Shown here piece by piece: positions 14,095 through 22,240 of a stretch of 28,642 nt of DNA (position 1 is its first letter; the number at the start of each line of letters is the position of its first letter). The notes under the pieces were generated by a model, which was not told the origin of the DNA, did no database searches, and was given only the letters and a program-made list of their open reading frames with translations. The translations under genes and the position numbers were made by a program. Source of the stretch: Scytonema sp. UIC 10036 (GTDB lineage Bacteria; Cyanobacteriota; Cyanobacteriia; Cyanobacteriales; Nostocaceae); assembly GCF_009725235.1 (NCBI RefSeq), contig NZ_WJFC01000175.1, forward strand, positions 1-28,642, written 5' to 3'.

Positions 14095-14919
14095 TCAATC
14101 AGGTAGGACTATATGGCAGGGATGAAGACCTCGTTGTTCGAGATAGGTTGTGGGAGTGCAACCAGCAAAACTCCGAAAGTCGTGAATAAAGTGTGCCTGG
14201 TCAAAATAGCCACAAGCTAAAGCAAGATCGATCCAATCAGCTTGTTCTTTTTTTGCTAGGAGGTAAAGGACTTGTCGTAAGCGTTGAACGCGACAAAACA
14301 GCTTAGGTGTCAACCCCACTTCATCGCGAAATAATTGACTAAAATGGCGAGCGCTAAGACCGATTTGAGCCGTCACAGCGCCAACAGTAGGTACGGGTGA
14401 ACACTGAAACTCCCGTAGTGCGATCGCCACCGCCGGATGCTGTTTGGGCTGCTGCACTATCATATTCAGGAGAAAGCGCTCTAAAACGCGGAAGCGAATT
14501 TCTAATGTTGGTGCTTCGAGCAGGTGCGAGCGGAGTTCTTCAGCACGGTGATTCCACAATTCATCAAGTGATACTATCTGGTTGTGCAATTCGTCACAAG
14601 GTAATGCGAAGAACGGAGAACCGCCCCCTGCCCTAAAATGTACGCCCATAACGCAAACTTTGCTATCAATGTCAATAAGGAAGCCTTCTGAATGTGCTCC
14701 GCAGATCGTGCTTCCCCGTGCGTTTCCACTCCGTTTCCGAGTGTAGCGATCGATGAGGGGTATTGTATCAGAGCGCAGGTTGATGACCAACTCCATCGAA
14801 CCAATGGGCAACAAGCGTGCTTGTGCCTTCGACACATTATAGCCTTCCCGAAACCACAAAAACTCGACGAACTGTGATAGCGGCGAGCATGGAAGGTAAG
14901 TTTGGTAAATCATATTCAA
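14095..14919 (-). CDS. AraC-family transcriptional regulator
   Basis: This 274-residue DNA-binding protein has an N-terminal ligand-type domain that starts MIYQTYLPCSPLSQFVEFLWFREG and includes LPIGSMELVINL (about 37-48) and GVHFRAGGGSPFFALP. This pattern is common in AraC regulators of the DUF6597 type. The C-terminal 100 residues carry two helix-turn-helix units: VGAVTAQIGLSARHFSQLFRDEVGLTP (about 180-206) and DLALACGYFDQAHFIHDFRSFAGCTP (about 230-256). Both match the AraC consensus well, including the GYFDQAHF and G-TP motifs. The effector is unknown. It may control itself or the short gene next to it. HIP1 sites lie inside the gene. Confidence 0.93.
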   Translation of the reverse strand: MNMIYQTYLPCSPLSQFVEFLWFREGYNVSKAQARLLPIGSMELVINLRSDTIPLIDRYTRKRSGNARGSTICGAHSEGFLIDIDSKVCVMGVHFRAGGGSPFFALPCDELHNQIVSLDELWNHRAEELRSHLLEAPTLEIRFRVLERFLLNMIVQQPKQHPAVAIALREFQCSPVPTVGAVTAQIGLSARHFSQLFRDEVGLTPKLFCRVQRLRQVLYLLAKKEQADWIDLALACGYFDQAHFIHDFRSFAGCTPTTYLEQRGLHPCHIVLPD

Positions 14920-14954
14920 AAGAATTCTGGGAGATCTGTGGGGAAGTGGCTCAA

Positions 14955-17291
14955 TCAGGTAATATGTTTAAAATCTAACAGCACTTCAGCAGCTGATTGA
15001 TAGCGATCGCTAAAATGATACTGCACCATCTTATCTAAAACTGCTGCTAAATTTTCGCTAACTTGTGTGTGATGACGCCACATAACAGAACCAGTGTTTG
15101 GGTTAGGCTGAAGTTCCTGAGGTAACAATCCTGTCACTGCTTGAATGCCAATCATACCGACAGCATAAATATCACTAGACAAGCGTGGATGCCCTGCAAA
15201 TTGTTCTGGTGGTGCGTAACCTCGCGTTCCAATAGCAACTGTTGCTAATTCTGTTTGTTCGTTGCTAGATGGTTGCATCATTTTAACTGCACCAAAATCA
15301 ATTAGCACGAGGCGATTATCTAAACTACGTCTGAGAATATTAGTCGGTTTAATATCTCGATGAATAACACGATGCTCGTGAACAAATACCAAAATTTCTA
15401 ATATTTCTTTGAGTAAAGTAATAACGTAAGATTCCTTTTGTACTCCCCTTACAGGCGGCAATTCCTCATTCAGAGAATGTCCTTGAATATATTCTTGTAC
15501 TAAATAAAATTCATGATTGTCCTCAAAATAAGCTAGCAGTTGGGGAATTTGATAATGTTGACCTAAAGCTTCTAAAATTTCAGCTTCAGCATCAAATAAC
15601 CTTCTAGCAACTTGCAAAAATTTTGGCTCTCGACGGGCAGGCATCAATTGCTTTACCACGCAAACAGGATTGCCGGGACGTTGCATATCTCGTGCTAAAT
15701 AAGTGCAACCAAATCCACCCGAACCCAAAACCTTTGTCACTTTATAGCGTCCACTGAGTATGGAGTCACCACTTGCTTTTTCTAGTGTGTCTGCTTTTGG
15801 AGCATGAATGTGCTTATCTTTGAGTTCTGTTGTTTCGTTCAAAAGAGTCTGTAATTGTTCAATTGCTTCTTTTTGTTTTTCAACTTCTAGAAGAATTATC
15901 TTGGTTTGTTGTTGACTTTGATAGTTAATATAAACTACAACAGCAATACCACTGGCTATTAATGCCATCGCAGGTGGTACCACTGGTATCCATCCTGCTT
16001 GTAAAAACACACTTGTACAAATAACGATTAAACCAGTGAGGGTTGTACCACTTACAATAATAAGTAGCAAAGGATGCCGCAACCGCCAAGCCAAAGCAGC
16101 ACCCGCAAGTGACCAAATCCATATCCATGCAATTTCTGCCCATTCTGGGAAATACCAAATTAGAGGACGCCCATCTAGCGCTGCACTTATCAACTGGCTG
16201 GCTGTCTGTGCGTGAATTAAAGCAGGCGACATTCTTGCTGGTTGATCTGGTAATGCACTATAGGGGGTGTAAAAACCAGAATGAAGGCTGGGGGTTTTAG
16301 TGCCAATAATTACCAAACGGTCTTTGAATAACTTGGGATCTACAGCCCCATTTAACACTTGTGTAAGAGTGGCTTCTGGTGCAAGGCGATCGGGATGGCG
16401 GTAATTTAGCATAATTTGATAGCCACCCGCATCTATTCTTTTATAACCACCTGAATGACTTGTTAAAGCTTTAAAATTTGCTTTTAAATTGCGATTTTTG
16501 ATATGAATGAATATCATCTTTTGCTTATCAGGAAAATCCGGTTCAATCCCTTCTTTTTCCAGATAATTCATTGCCAGTACGGTAGAAAATGATGCAGCAG
16601 TTGTACATTTTTTGTCAGACTCAGAATGAGCAAACAACAAACTTCGGCGAACAATACCATCATCGTCTGTCACGAGATCGGTAAATCCTATGTTATCAAT
16701 AGGTAGATTTGGTGGAGGCGCAATTTCCTGAGTTCCTACGCTGCTGAATGCACACACACTAATAATATTATCTCGGCGTTTCAAGCCGGATGCAAAATTT
16801 TCTTGTTCAGATCTAAATAAATTCACTCCAATAATTCGCGGTTGGTATGACTGTAATTTTGCCAACAACTGATTAATTTTACTATCTGATAGGGGCCATT
16901 TTTGTTTCCGAACATCATCTTCAGTTACGGTCACTAGCACTAGACGCGAATCTGGTGCTTCTAAGGAACGCAACCGCAGCATTTGGTCATATGCCTTTAG
17001 TTCTACTGACTGCAATAATTTCAGTTCTCGAACTCCCACTAATAAAGATGTGACTCCTACACTACTGACAAGAATAGTAAGCAACCACTTAAAAGGATTA
17101 TTGTTGCCACGGTTACCAGAAATGACTTCTTGAGGGGCTTCAGTCGCAGCAAAGTCTTGTGTCTTGCGATCGACAAACGTATCACTATGGCGATTTTGCC
17201 TTTGTAGAGGAAATTGGGACGTTCTACGAGTCGAACGAACCCTATCTTTTGCTAAAGTGGCACGCAGTTTTTCAAAGAGTCCAGTCATCAC
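14955..17291 (-). CDS. CHASE2-domain serine/threonine protein kinase
   Basis: A 778-residue membrane receptor kinase. Residues 1-66 are a basic, polar cytoplasmic tail; a membrane helix follows at about 67-87, then an extracytoplasmic CHASE2 sensor (about 90-375; RSLEAPDSRLVLVTVTEDDVRKQKWPLSD and LVIIGTKTPSL are typical), three membrane helices (about 383-455), a short coiled coil and the kinase domain (about 515-775). Kinase motifs are complete: G-loop LGSGGFGCTYLA, VVKQ lysine, HRDIKPTNIL catalytic loop, DFGAVK, and GTRGYAPPEQ. It should phosphorylate proteins in response to an external signal. It stands alone. The start MMTG allows Met1 or Met2. The N-terminal polar tail is longer than usual and could be a docking or phospho-region. 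Confidence 0.93.
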   Translation of the reverse strand: MMTGLFEKLRATLAKDRVRSTRRTSQFPLQRQNRHSDTFVDRKTQDFAATEAPQEVISGNRGNNNPFKWLLTILVSSVGVTSLLVGVRELKLLQSVELKAYDQMLRLRSLEAPDSRLVLVTVTEDDVRKQKWPLSDSKINQLLAKLQSYQPRIIGVNLFRSEQENFASGLKRRDNIISVCAFSSVGTQEIAPPPNLPIDNIGFTDLVTDDDGIVRRSLLFAHSESDKKCTTAASFSTVLAMNYLEKEGIEPDFPDKQKMIFIHIKNRNLKANFKALTSHSGGYKRIDAGGYQIMLNYRHPDRLAPEATLTQVLNGAVDPKLFKDRLVIIGTKTPSLHSGFYTPYSALPDQPARMSPALIHAQTASQLISAALDGRPLIWYFPEWAEIAWIWIWSLAGAALAWRLRHPLLLIIVSGTTLTGLIVICTSVFLQAGWIPVVPPAMALIASGIAVVVYINYQSQQQTKIILLEVEKQKEAIEQLQTLLNETTELKDKHIHAPKADTLEKASGDSILSGRYKVTKVLGSGGFGCTYLARDMQRPGNPVCVVKQLMPARREPKFLQVARRLFDAEAEILEALGQHYQIPQLLAYFEDNHEFYLVQEYIQGHSLNEELPPVRGVQKESYVITLLKEILEILVFVHEHRVIHRDIKPTNILRRSLDNRLVLIDFGAVKMMQPSSNEQTELATVAIGTRGYAPPEQFAGHPRLSSDIYAVGMIGIQAVTGLLPQELQPNPNTGSVMWRHHTQVSENLAAVLDKMVQYHFSDRYQSAAEVLLDFKHIT

Positions 17292-17863
17292 GGGAGTGCG
17301 GCAACCGCCAGAATTTAGTGAGATAATCTCATGCTATACTGTCGATCGCAGTTAGCGTGAGTTTCTTAGTATCGCTACTAAGATTCCCTAGTTGTATAGT
17401 AGGGCTTACTTATTTTAGTAGTTCTACTCCGTTTTCTGTTTTATCTAAGGTAAGATGACTAGTGGTTGTGGCAAGCAGGCGATCGCACTATAATCCCCTT
17501 TTTCTCATATAATTAGTATTTATTTATACTGAAAATTTCATACGTAGGTTGAGAAGAACTGGATGTTTCTCGAATATACTTAAAGCTATTAGCAAGATAA
17601 ACAAGCAAAGAGTAAGTATCATCAAAAATGATGTTTCCGCCTGTGGTAAAATATTAGAAATAAAAAGAAAAAACTTTTTAACCATTTCTGGTTCAATAAA
17701 GTTCAAGACTTCCTCACAAATAATAATAACTGGTAATTCCCCATCTTCACTCTTTGCGCTTTGGTGCGCCCTCTGCGGTTCGATAGTAATTTATTTAACC
17801 GCAGAGACGCAGAGTCCGCAGAGGTAAGAGGAGAGAGAGCTATTCATGTCTTGAAGTTTTTAT
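17292..17863. other. Intergenic region, possible small membrane ORF and GCAGAG repeats
   Basis: A minus-strand frame at 17524-17706 would encode 60 residues with one hydrophobic helix (TSFLMILTLCLFILLIALSI), but it has no ribosome site and no recognisable relative, so I do not call it. The plus-strand frames here are translations of repeats. A HIP1 octamer lies near 17479. The inverted CTCTGCGG elements are listed separately. Confidence 0.45.
17747..17850. repeat. CCTCTGCGGTT / AACCGCAGAG inverted repeat
   Basis: CTCTTTGCGC, TTTGGTGCGC and CCTCTGCGGTT (to about 17780) are mirrored by AACCGCAGAG, ACGCAGAGTC and CGCAGAGG (from about 17799). The arms are complementary around an AT-rich loop. 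Such GCAGAG repeats are very frequent between genes of filamentous cyanobacteria. Confidence 0.7.
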
Positions 17864-18196
17864 CTACCTTGACAGGGCTAGCATTGCCCACCCTATATGT
17901 AGTTCAAAAATTAAATAGGATTCGTTGCTCACAAACGCTGTCGCAGCTTTCAAAAGCAGTAAACTGCCACAATCTTCCCAAAAAGATAAAACTGTTCGCA
18001 AAGTACCTGTCCAGATTGTGCTGTTATCATTTTGATTGCCAGCATCAGTAATTGCTTGAAACAAAGGCGTAATTTGGATGTTGTTATTTATAGGAATGTT
18101 GTAGTAAACCTCAAAATTGGTCTGTGTTGAATCCCCAATCTCACTGGCAAAAAAATCTGAGCCAAGCTTAAAAGTGATGTGCTGTAAATCGAGCAA
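17864..18196 (-). pseudogene. C-terminal remnant of an OprB/SLH-type porin
   Basis: On the minus strand, immediately beyond the hydrolase stop, the frame reads LQHITFKLGSDFFASEIGD, then NFEVYYNIPINNNIQITPLFQ, and GNQNDNSTIWTGTLRTVLSF. The last ten residues have the alternating pattern and terminal aromatic residue of an outer-membrane beta-barrel end, as in cyanobacterial carbohydrate-selective or iron-uptake porins. A stop would be expected straight after LSF; here the frame runs on for about 37 unrelated residues. The barrel, SLH domain and signal peptide are all missing. The frame opens at a TTG directly behind the alpha/beta-hydrolase gene. It is a gene end left by a deletion, the expressed product of which is unlikely to function. 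Confidence 0.65.
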
Positions 18197-19009
18197 TTAG
18201 GAATTTCTTATGAAATTCTCAATGACTTCTGCAACTTCCTGAGTAACTTCAACTGAAGGTAAATGGCTTTTTGAGCCTAGTCTACGAAAGTGAAACCACG
18301 AGTGGTTTCGAGCAAATCTTTGCTGTGTATCAAAATAACTTGAGTCATCATCTTGCGCGTAGAGGTTTGTAGCCTGTGCTGGCGAGTAAAGACTCAGCAA
18401 GTTTGGTGGTGGGTTGAGCCTCTGGAGTATGGACAAAGCACTACCAAATTCTTTATATGACTTACTGATTTCTCGACCCGCACGCGACCACATATTAAAG
18501 TTGTAATTGCTCATAAACTCATAAAAAGGTTTGGCGAGGTTAGCATCGCCTAATGACCAAGCAGCAAATAATTCATCCCGCGCATCTTGCCATTCATCAG
18601 GTTTTTGCATCTTCTCTAAAATCTCAAAAAAGATTTGTGGAGGCTCAATAATAATCCATTCCAAAAAGACCATTTTAGAAATGCGATGAACTAACCTACG
18701 TCTGAGTTCGACAGCAATCCACCCAGCATGAGCGATCGATACTGTGACTAACTCATTGATTCCAAGTGAATCTACCAACTTGAGTGCCTCACGAATTATG
18801 TCCTCACTGGCAAAATCTTCCATCGGTTGATCGGATTCGTTATGTCCTAGCAAATCAACATTGATAACTCTTTGTTTCTCGCTGAGTCGCTCTGCAAGTG
18901 ATGCCAATATTCCTCGATCTGAACACCATCCCGGTAAGAGAAGTAGGGTAGGTTCGCCTGTTCCTATATCATCAAATGCAAGTTTTAATTTTTCAGTTTG
19001 CCTATCCAT
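18197..19009 (-). CDS. Alpha/beta-hydrolase-fold protein related to Hod-type 2,4-dioxygenases
   Basis: A 270-residue cytoplasmic alpha/beta-fold protein. The oxyanion region LLLPGWCSDRG (about 23-33), the lid segment (EWQDARDELFAAW, then MWSRAGREISKSYKEFGSAL) and the end HSWFHFRRLGSKSHLP resemble the cofactor-free 1-H-3-hydroxy-4-oxoquinaldine 2,4-dioxygenases (Hod/Qdo). In those enzymes the elbow is SHSHGGW with a nucleophile-position Ser. Here it reads SIAHAGW, so that residue is Ala and the next His is kept. The acid position (MDW in Hod) reads LEW here, that is Glu, and the catalytic His is present in SKSHLP. A classical esterase mechanism is therefore unlikely. The start ATG is at 19009. 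The porin remnant lies directly downstream. Confidence 0.8.
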   Translation of the reverse strand: MDRQTEKLKLAFDDIGTGEPTLLLLPGWCSDRGILASLAERLSEKQRVINVDLLGHNESDQPMEDFASEDIIREALKLVDSLGINELVTVSIAHAGWIAVELRRRLVHRISKMVFLEWIIIEPPQIFFEILEKMQKPDEWQDARDELFAAWSLGDANLAKPFYEFMSNYNFNMWSRAGREISKSYKEFGSALSILQRLNPPPNLLSLYSPAQATNLYAQDDDSSYFDTQQRFARNHSWFHFRRLGSKSHLPSVEVTQEVAEVIENFIRNS

Positions 19010-19119
19010 AATATACCTTCAACGATTGGTTAAACATTCAAAGCCAGAAAAAAGTTTAACTCTGAATAAATTCCCATACAGGCTTATCCCTATAGAAAGC
19101 AGTTAGGGGCTTGCGCTCT

Positions 19120-20265
19120 TTAATGTTCGGTCAACCGCTTCTGTTGTTTGATCCGTTGATAGTGCAAAGCCAGTAAGGTATTGCTGACTAAAAGCACTAT
19201 TCCAAAGCCAAAAAGGGTACTTGCGATGCCAATTTGGTCAGATAAAAAGCCGATAAGCATGACAGGTAAACCATATCCCAAATAAGCGCAGACAAAATAC
19301 CCAGAAGTTACCCTCGCAGGCTGTGAGCCACTGAGCCTGACGACTTCAAGCAATCCACCCAGATAGGTAAACCCGTAGCAAGCTGTTCCTGCAATCGCCA
19401 CGCCTGCTAAAACTAAGCTCAAGATACCGAAATTGGCTCCATACGTAAAGGCAGTATAACCCAGTACAAGCAGCACACAGCCTAACTGCAGCGATCGCCG
19501 TCCATCCAGTCGTCGTGCAAAAGGTTGGAATAACACACCAGCAATCACGATAATAAACAACATAAGCCCCGACCAGTTTGGCAAGCCGTATTGTGCTAAC
19601 TGTGTGGGGAGAATCACGCCTACAATCCCCGCTAAAGACCACGCTAAGGCAATGGCTAATCCAGCCGGAAGAGTGCCAGACGGAAAGATAGGCAAGCGAA
19701 TTAGCGTTTCTTTTGAGGTGGGCTGTTCTGATATACCAATAACTAAGCCAATACATCCCAAAAGCAAGACAAAGATAATCCAGTAGCTTAAAGGCACTAA
19801 AGTATTTTGCAATAACAGAGTAGCATTGGTAAACAGAGCGCCACTGGAAAAACCTAAAGATGTAGTAAGACTGACATAGGCAGCAACTTGGGCGGAATTT
19901 TTTGGCATTAGTGAGGATAAGTACGCCGTTCCTGTTCCTGTAATTAAGCCAACGGCGATTCCTTGTAAAACACGAGTGACAAACAAGGCGTAAATGGTTG
20001 GATTAACGCTCGTAATAAATGTAGCTAGTGTGGCAGATAACAAACTTGCTAGGATAGTGGTCTTACGACCGATGCGATCGGAAATGCCACCGAGTAAAAT
20101 TAACGTCGGCAAAAGTCCTGCTACGTAGGTTGAAAAGGCAATTGCTGATACTCCACTGCCAAAGCCCGCCTTTTGAGCATATGCGCCATACAGTGGAATT
20201 TGTAAATTTGCCGCATGGGTTATCAGAAAAATCGCGGCTGCTACGATGAGTACAGATCTTTTCAT
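19120..20265 (-). CDS. MFS transporter
   Basis: A 381-residue inner-membrane protein with about 12 hydrophobic helices. The loop between helices 2 and 3 carries the major-facilitator motif A (GGISDRIGRKTT, about 59-70). Helix 4 contains RVLQGIAVGLITGTGTAYLSSLMP, typical of drug:H+ antiporters. The central loop is short (SEQPTSKETLIRLPIFP) and the C-terminus is basic (RIKQQKRLTEH). The most likely role is export of a small molecule; the substrate is unknown. It is transcribed away from a truncated MocR-type regulator gene, an arrangement in which the regulator normally controls the transporter. Confidence 0.9.
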   Translation of the reverse strand: MKRSVLIVAAAIFLITHAANLQIPLYGAYAQKAGFGSGVSAIAFSTYVAGLLPTLILLGGISDRIGRKTTILASLLSATLATFITSVNPTIYALFVTRVLQGIAVGLITGTGTAYLSSLMPKNSAQVAAYVSLTTSLGFSSGALFTNATLLLQNTLVPLSYWIIFVLLLGCIGLVIGISEQPTSKETLIRLPIFPSGTLPAGLAIALAWSLAGIVGVILPTQLAQYGLPNWSGLMLFIIVIAGVLFQPFARRLDGRRSLQLGCVLLVLGYTAFTYGANFGILSLVLAGVAIAGTACYGFTYLGGLLEVVRLSGSQPARVTSGYFVCAYLGYGLPVMLIGFLSDQIGIASTLFGFGIVLLVSNTLLALHYQRIKQQKRLTEH

Positions 20266-20441
20266 ATGAACGCTGTTTCCCTGCTACTACTAAAAGTTGG
20301 CTATTTTTGTTGTTTGGAAATTGTGTGTTGTTTGTTACTTTGGGAAGGTAGAACAACTTTGAACGCGATCGCTGTCTGTGAGTTCAAACCCATCACGAAT
20401 TTATAAAGAAAAATCTTTAGTTAGTGCTATTGTTAGTCTAA

Positions 20442-21239
20442 TATAGAGCAGCACGGCAAATTTTTACAGCACAAGGTGCAAGGCTTTTACCTATTGCAGT
20501 CGATGAATTTGGCTTAGTGGTGGAAGAACTTGCCAATCACTCAAGCGAACGTATCAAACTTGCTCTAGTTACTCCATCTCATCAGTTTCCTACAGGGGCA
20601 ATTCTATCACTGCCACGACGCTTGCAACTCTTGGCTTGGGCGCAGCAAACGGGAACGGTAATTATTGAGGACGATTACGACAGTGAGTATCGCTATGGTA
20701 GTCAACCATTACCAGCCTTGCAAGGGATCGATCGCAGCCACTCCGTCATTTACGCGGGTTCGTTTTCAAAAGTTCTATTTCCCTCGTTACGAATTGGCTA
20801 TTTGGTACTGCCACCGAGCTTGGTTTCTTTGTTTGCTAGTGCCAAATGGTTAAGCGATCGTCAATTACCTTTGCTCGATCAGCAAGTTTTGACTGACTTT
20901 ATCGAGGAAGGGCATTTTGAACGCCACATCAGGCGAATGCGGTCTCACTACGATCGCAATCGGCTGGTTTTAGTGCAAGCTTTAAATGATTATTTTGGAA
21001 ATCGTGCCACAATTCTGGGCGAGAATGCTGGGATTCATTTGATGGTACGACTGCATACAACTTTGAGTGATGAAGCAATTGTTCGACGTGCGACAGAAGT
21101 TGGGGTAGAACTAGTGCCTGCTAAACCTCACTATCTAAACACTCCTCCTCAAGGAGAGTTTATCTTCGGTTATGCGGAACTGACGGAGCAGCAATTACAC
21201 GAAGGTATTTGGAGATTGGCTCAAGCTCTACTGAAATAG
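20442..21239 (+). pseudogene. Truncated MocR/PdxR-type GntR regulator (PLP-binding half only)
   Basis: From the stop at 20439 onward the frame reads YRAARQIFTAQGARLLPIAV and continues into an intact aminotransferase-like fold: ALVTPSHQFPTGAILSLPRR, EDDYDSEYR, the PLP lysine in YAGSFSKVLFPSLRIGYL, and the end PPQGEFIFGYAELTEQQLHEGI. A full MocR protein is about 450-500 residues, with a GntR winged helix, a linker and the start of the PLP domain before this point; all of that is gone. The first possible initiation codon is the GTG at 20517 (240 residues). Without the DNA-binding domain it cannot act as a regulator. It sits divergent to the MFS gene, which suggests the pair once worked together. 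Confidence 0.82.
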
Positions 21240-21395
21240 CAATCAAGAAGACCTACGAGAACTGTATTGGATTTCAGTGAGCGATCGCTATAAATCCTTG
21301 CATTATCTGAAATGGTATGCGACAATGTTGAAACGTTCAAATTAAACACTAATTCAATCGACTTACCGTAGATTAAAAAAACTCTAGCGGCACTT

Positions 21396-21512
21396 ATACC
21401 AATTCTCTATGAAGCTGCACATTATTTTTACCCCAGACAACCTCCCCGATGCCTTAGGGAGGTGCCGTAGGCGGTGGGGTTCTTTGTATGCATCTTCATA
21501 TGAAAACGGTAT
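21396..21512. mobile_element. MITE-like nested inverted-repeat element
   Basis: Arm pairs lie symmetrically: ATACC (21396-21400) with GGTAT (21508-21512); ATGAAG-C-TGCA (21409-21419) with TGCA-T-CTTCAT (21489-21499); ACCCC (21430-21434) with GGGGT (21476-21480); CCTCCC (21441-21446) with GGGAGG (21457-21462). The whole could fold as a single long hairpin about 117 bases in size. It encodes no protein. A non-autonomous element is my inference. I see no flanking target duplication. Confidence 0.45.
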
Positions 21513-21548
21513 TAGATCTTCGTTACTCGTAAAGAGTAATACTTTCTG

Positions 21549-21580
21549 AATCTAAAATCTGAAATCCAAAATCTAAAATA
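21549..21580. repeat. Decayed CTAAAAT heptamers before the FMN reductase
   Basis: CTAAAAT, CTGAAAT, CCAAAAT, CTAAAAT follow each other with period 7 and end three bases before the ATG at 21583. The site has no Shine-Dalgarno sequence. Confidence 0.75.
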
Positions 21581-21582
21581 CC

Positions 21583-22149
21583 ATGACTTATATCTTGGCT
21601 GTTTCAGGAAGCCCCTCTCACCCCTCCAGAACACATGGTCTTCTGGAATACGCAAGTAAAATTTTGCAGCAAGAAAGTTTTCATACAGATATTATTTCAG
21701 TTCGTGATGTACCATCAGAGGTTTTGGCGTATGGACGTTATGACAGCCCCGACTTAGAGGAACCAAAGGCACTGTTAGAACGAGCTAGTGGGGTCATCAT
21801 AGCCACTCCAGTTTATAAAGCTGCATACACAGGAGTCCTGAAAGCGTTTTTAGATTTACTACCGCAACGAGCGTTATCCGGCAAAGTCGTGCTACCTCTT
21901 GCTACTGGTGGAACTGTTGCCCATTTGTTATCTATTGATTACGCGCTCAAACCCGTACTATCTGAGTTAAAAGCAAGGTATATTCTGGGTGGTGTTTACG
22001 CAGTAGATAAGCAAATTCAAGTACAGCCAGATGGTAGTCTTCAGCTTGACGAGGAACTTGACCAAAGACTAAAAGAAGCTTTACAAGAGTTTGCGGAAAC
22101 TGTGAGCAAATTTCAACCAATTGCTAAAGAGTTAACCCACGCAAGCTAG
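21583..22149 (+). CDS. ssuE: SsuE-type NAD(P)H-dependent FMN reductase
   Basis: A 188-residue flavodoxin-fold enzyme that reduces FMN with NAD(P)H. In SsuE the reduced flavin serves an alkanesulfonate monooxygenase. The flavin phosphate loop GSPSHPSRT is at residues 9-17, and the typical ATPVYKAAYTGVLKAFLDLLPQ block (about 75-96) and LPLATGGTVAHLLSIDYALKP (about 105-125) follow. These match the SsuE subgroup well. No SsuD monooxygenase or sulfonate importer gene adjoins it. The NitT/TauT-type importer at 8221-11552 is about 10 kb away and may be unrelated. The gene is transcribed alone and closed by a strong terminator. Confidence 0.88.
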   Translation: MTYILAVSGSPSHPSRTHGLLEYASKILQQESFHTDIISVRDVPSEVLAYGRYDSPDLEEPKALLERASGVIIATPVYKAAYTGVLKAFLDLLPQRALSGKVVLPLATGGTVAHLLSIDYALKPVLSELKARYILGGVYAVDKQIQVQPDGSLQLDEELDQRLKEALQEFAETVSKFQPIAKELTHAS

Positions 22150-22175
22150 TCCCTTATTTTTCTTCCTACTTGCCT

Positions 22176-22216
22176 GTAGCAGATGAAGAACTGCCAGTTC
22201 ATCTGCTACTTTTTTT
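22176..22216 (+). terminator. Strong Rho-independent terminator after the FMN reductase
   Basis: GTAGCAGATGAA (22176-22187) pairs perfectly over 12 bases with TTCATCTGCTAC (22198-22209), with a 10-base loop, followed by seven T. The next gene (22241) is on the opposite strand and converges on it. Confidence 0.93.
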
Positions 22217-22240
22217 GTCAACTCATAAAGATGATTAGAG

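Larger units (their letters stand above)
21240..21582. other. Intergenic region with a nested inverted-repeat element
   Basis: No gene is seen. A HIP1 octamer lies near 21283. Positions 21396-21512 form a set of nested inverted repeats (listed separately). The last 35 bases before the FMN reductase are decayed CTAAAAT heptamers with no ribosome site. Confidence 0.5.

Noticed and set aside
14397..14877. Frames opposite and overlapping the AraC gene
   Set aside because: They are shadows of a well-supported coding frame.
17524..17706. 60-residue minus-strand frame with one hydrophobic helix
   Set aside because: No ribosome site, no known relative, and AT-rich bases give hydrophobic codons by chance. 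It remains only a weak possibility.
17549..17827. Plus-strand frames across the GCAGAG repeats
   Set aside because: Their sequence is dictated by intergenic repeats.
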